Positions 63,174 through 64,000 of a stretch of DNA of 64,000 bases are shown here, in pieces (position 1 is the first letter of the stretch; each line of letters opens with the position of its first letter). A program made the translations under genes and the position numbers. The stretch lies in the NCBI GenBank assembly GCA_947568835.1, contig OX387603.1:15524651-15588650 (forward strand). Reading direction: 5' to 3'. The notes beneath the pieces are model-generated. The model made no database searches. It was given only the letters and a program-made list of their open reading frames with translations, and was not told the DNA's origin. The stretch comes from Protonemura montana. Lineage: Eukaryota; Arthropoda; Insecta; Plecoptera; Nemouridae.

Positions 63174-63177
63174 AGAT
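63174..63177. repeat. Right target-site duplication AGAT
   Basis: AGAT directly follows the terminus GGAATGACCC and matches the AGAT before the left terminus. Confidence 0.7.
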
Positions 63178-64000
63178 GCTTTTTATTTTGAGTATGTTGG
63201 CAAAATTGAACCTATCTGATTACTTAAAAATCAGGCTAAAAAGTTCAAAATGGAGTGGATTTTAATACCTACCATCATACCCATAATTGTTTACAGGGAT
63301 TACAAAAAAAGCGTTTCATTTTTATTATTTCTTCACTTCTAAAGAACACCTGGCACATAAAACCTCCCTAAAGTTTGATTGAATAAAATATAGTTGTTAC
63401 TTCTAAGGGTATTTTGAGGATAATACATTTTCAAGCTGTTTTGGTATTGTGCGCTTATCCTACACATGGTCGAGAACTCATAACAAGCGTCAATCAAATT
63501 CAGGACACCGATCTCATCAGGATTCAGGGTGACAGGAAACGGTACGTAGCCAACCGACATCGTCAGGGTCAACGTGCTACTTGCCTATGGTGTTTGGGTA
63601 TGCCAGTATACGTGCTACCCCAGAGATCTTGGCAAAATCCGCCGGGTGGCTGAGAGATCCTGAAATCGGTTGCATTCAAACAACGAGCAACTAGACCACC
63701 ACTTGTCCATCTACACACACCGACATCAACTCTAGACGCCACCATCCAAACCGTCATGCAACCCTCTTCTTGTAAGGATCCCATTCCGCATCCTTCTGAT
63801 GAAACGGTGTCACCACCGATGACGCCGTTTCATCGCGATGCCCACCAGATCATAAATAGAATAAAATAAGGGGTGGATATCTTGGCAGGAGACGGAGGCG
63901 TTTTTTGTGAAGTAGTGAGTTAAGTTTGTTAAATCAGTCTAATAAGTAGGTAAATGTGATTTTATCAGAGTAGATGGGTTAAGCGAACATGTTAGGGCAT
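63178..64000. other. Noncoding DNA beyond the palindromic element
   Basis: Probably the first intron or 5' flank of Jupiter, but the first coding exon was not identified. A plus-strand reading at 63414-63653 contains RATCLWC and looks faintly like a mobile-element zinc-knuckle region, but this is too weak to call. An imperfect hairpin lies at 63798-63834. Confidence 0.4.
63798..63834. repeat. Hairpin with 15-bp arms, one mismatch
   Basis: GATGAAACGGTGTCA (63798-63812) pairs with TGACGCCGTTTCATC (63820-63834) with a single mismatch and a 7-nt loop. Confidence 0.7.

Noticed and set aside
63414-63653. Zinc-knuckle/Gag-like reading with RATCLWC
   Set aside because: Only two of the expected cysteine/histidine ligands are present; too weak to call.

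Overview
The window is AT-rich, intron-rich animal nuclear DNA with no bacterial-style gene packing. Two host genes are recognisable, both on the minus strand and both partial. Their closest match in type is arthropod: a microtubule-associated protein of the Jupiter/JPT family and an inverted-formin (INF2 / Drosophila formin 3 class) gene. Long introns, 5S-rRNA-derived SINEs and decayed transposons fit a medium-to-large arthropod genome. The lineage is an inference; no species is claimed.

Layout. 1-6931: noncoding, downstream side of the last formin exon seen. 6932-22841 (minus): three consecutive formin exons encoding the FH3/armadillo part of the regulatory region, joined by introns of about 1.5 kb and 13.9 kb; reading phases match at both junctions. 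22842-47185: mostly featureless noncoding DNA with a dead non-LTR reverse transcriptase tail (23222-23680), 5S-derived SINE copies, a 40-bp tandem repeat and a few hairpins. 47186-49648: a 10-bp-period minisatellite of about 2.5 kb. 49649-56856: noncoding DNA with a frame-broken EGF-like module (53632-53784) and a decayed transposon-associated coiled-coil protein (54657-55019). 56857-59773 (minus): three Jupiter exons ending in the typical C-terminus. 59870-63173: a palindromic DNA transposon, probably in the first intron or upstream region of Jupiter. 63178-64000: noncoding.

The standout is the element at 59870-63173. It has two inverted arms of exactly 1,483 bp around a unique 338-bp centre, and a 4-bp target duplication (AGAT) flanks it. 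I found one mismatch between the arms in the stretch I compared base by base. Each arm carries the same C-terminal half of a transposase-like protein. The centre adds about 111 more codons to the right-hand copy only, and that frame is closed exactly at the palindrome junction. The simplest reading is that one half of a transposon was duplicated head to head, so the element now has two copies of the same original end, and that this foldback molecule then moved as a unit. A read-through transcript would fold into a nearly perfect hairpin of about 1.5 kb.

The host genes are unrelated cytoskeletal regulators: INF2-class formins nucleate and sever actin, Jupiter-family proteins bind microtubules. 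They are simply neighbours here. No operon-like organisation, CRISPR array or functional RNA gene was found.
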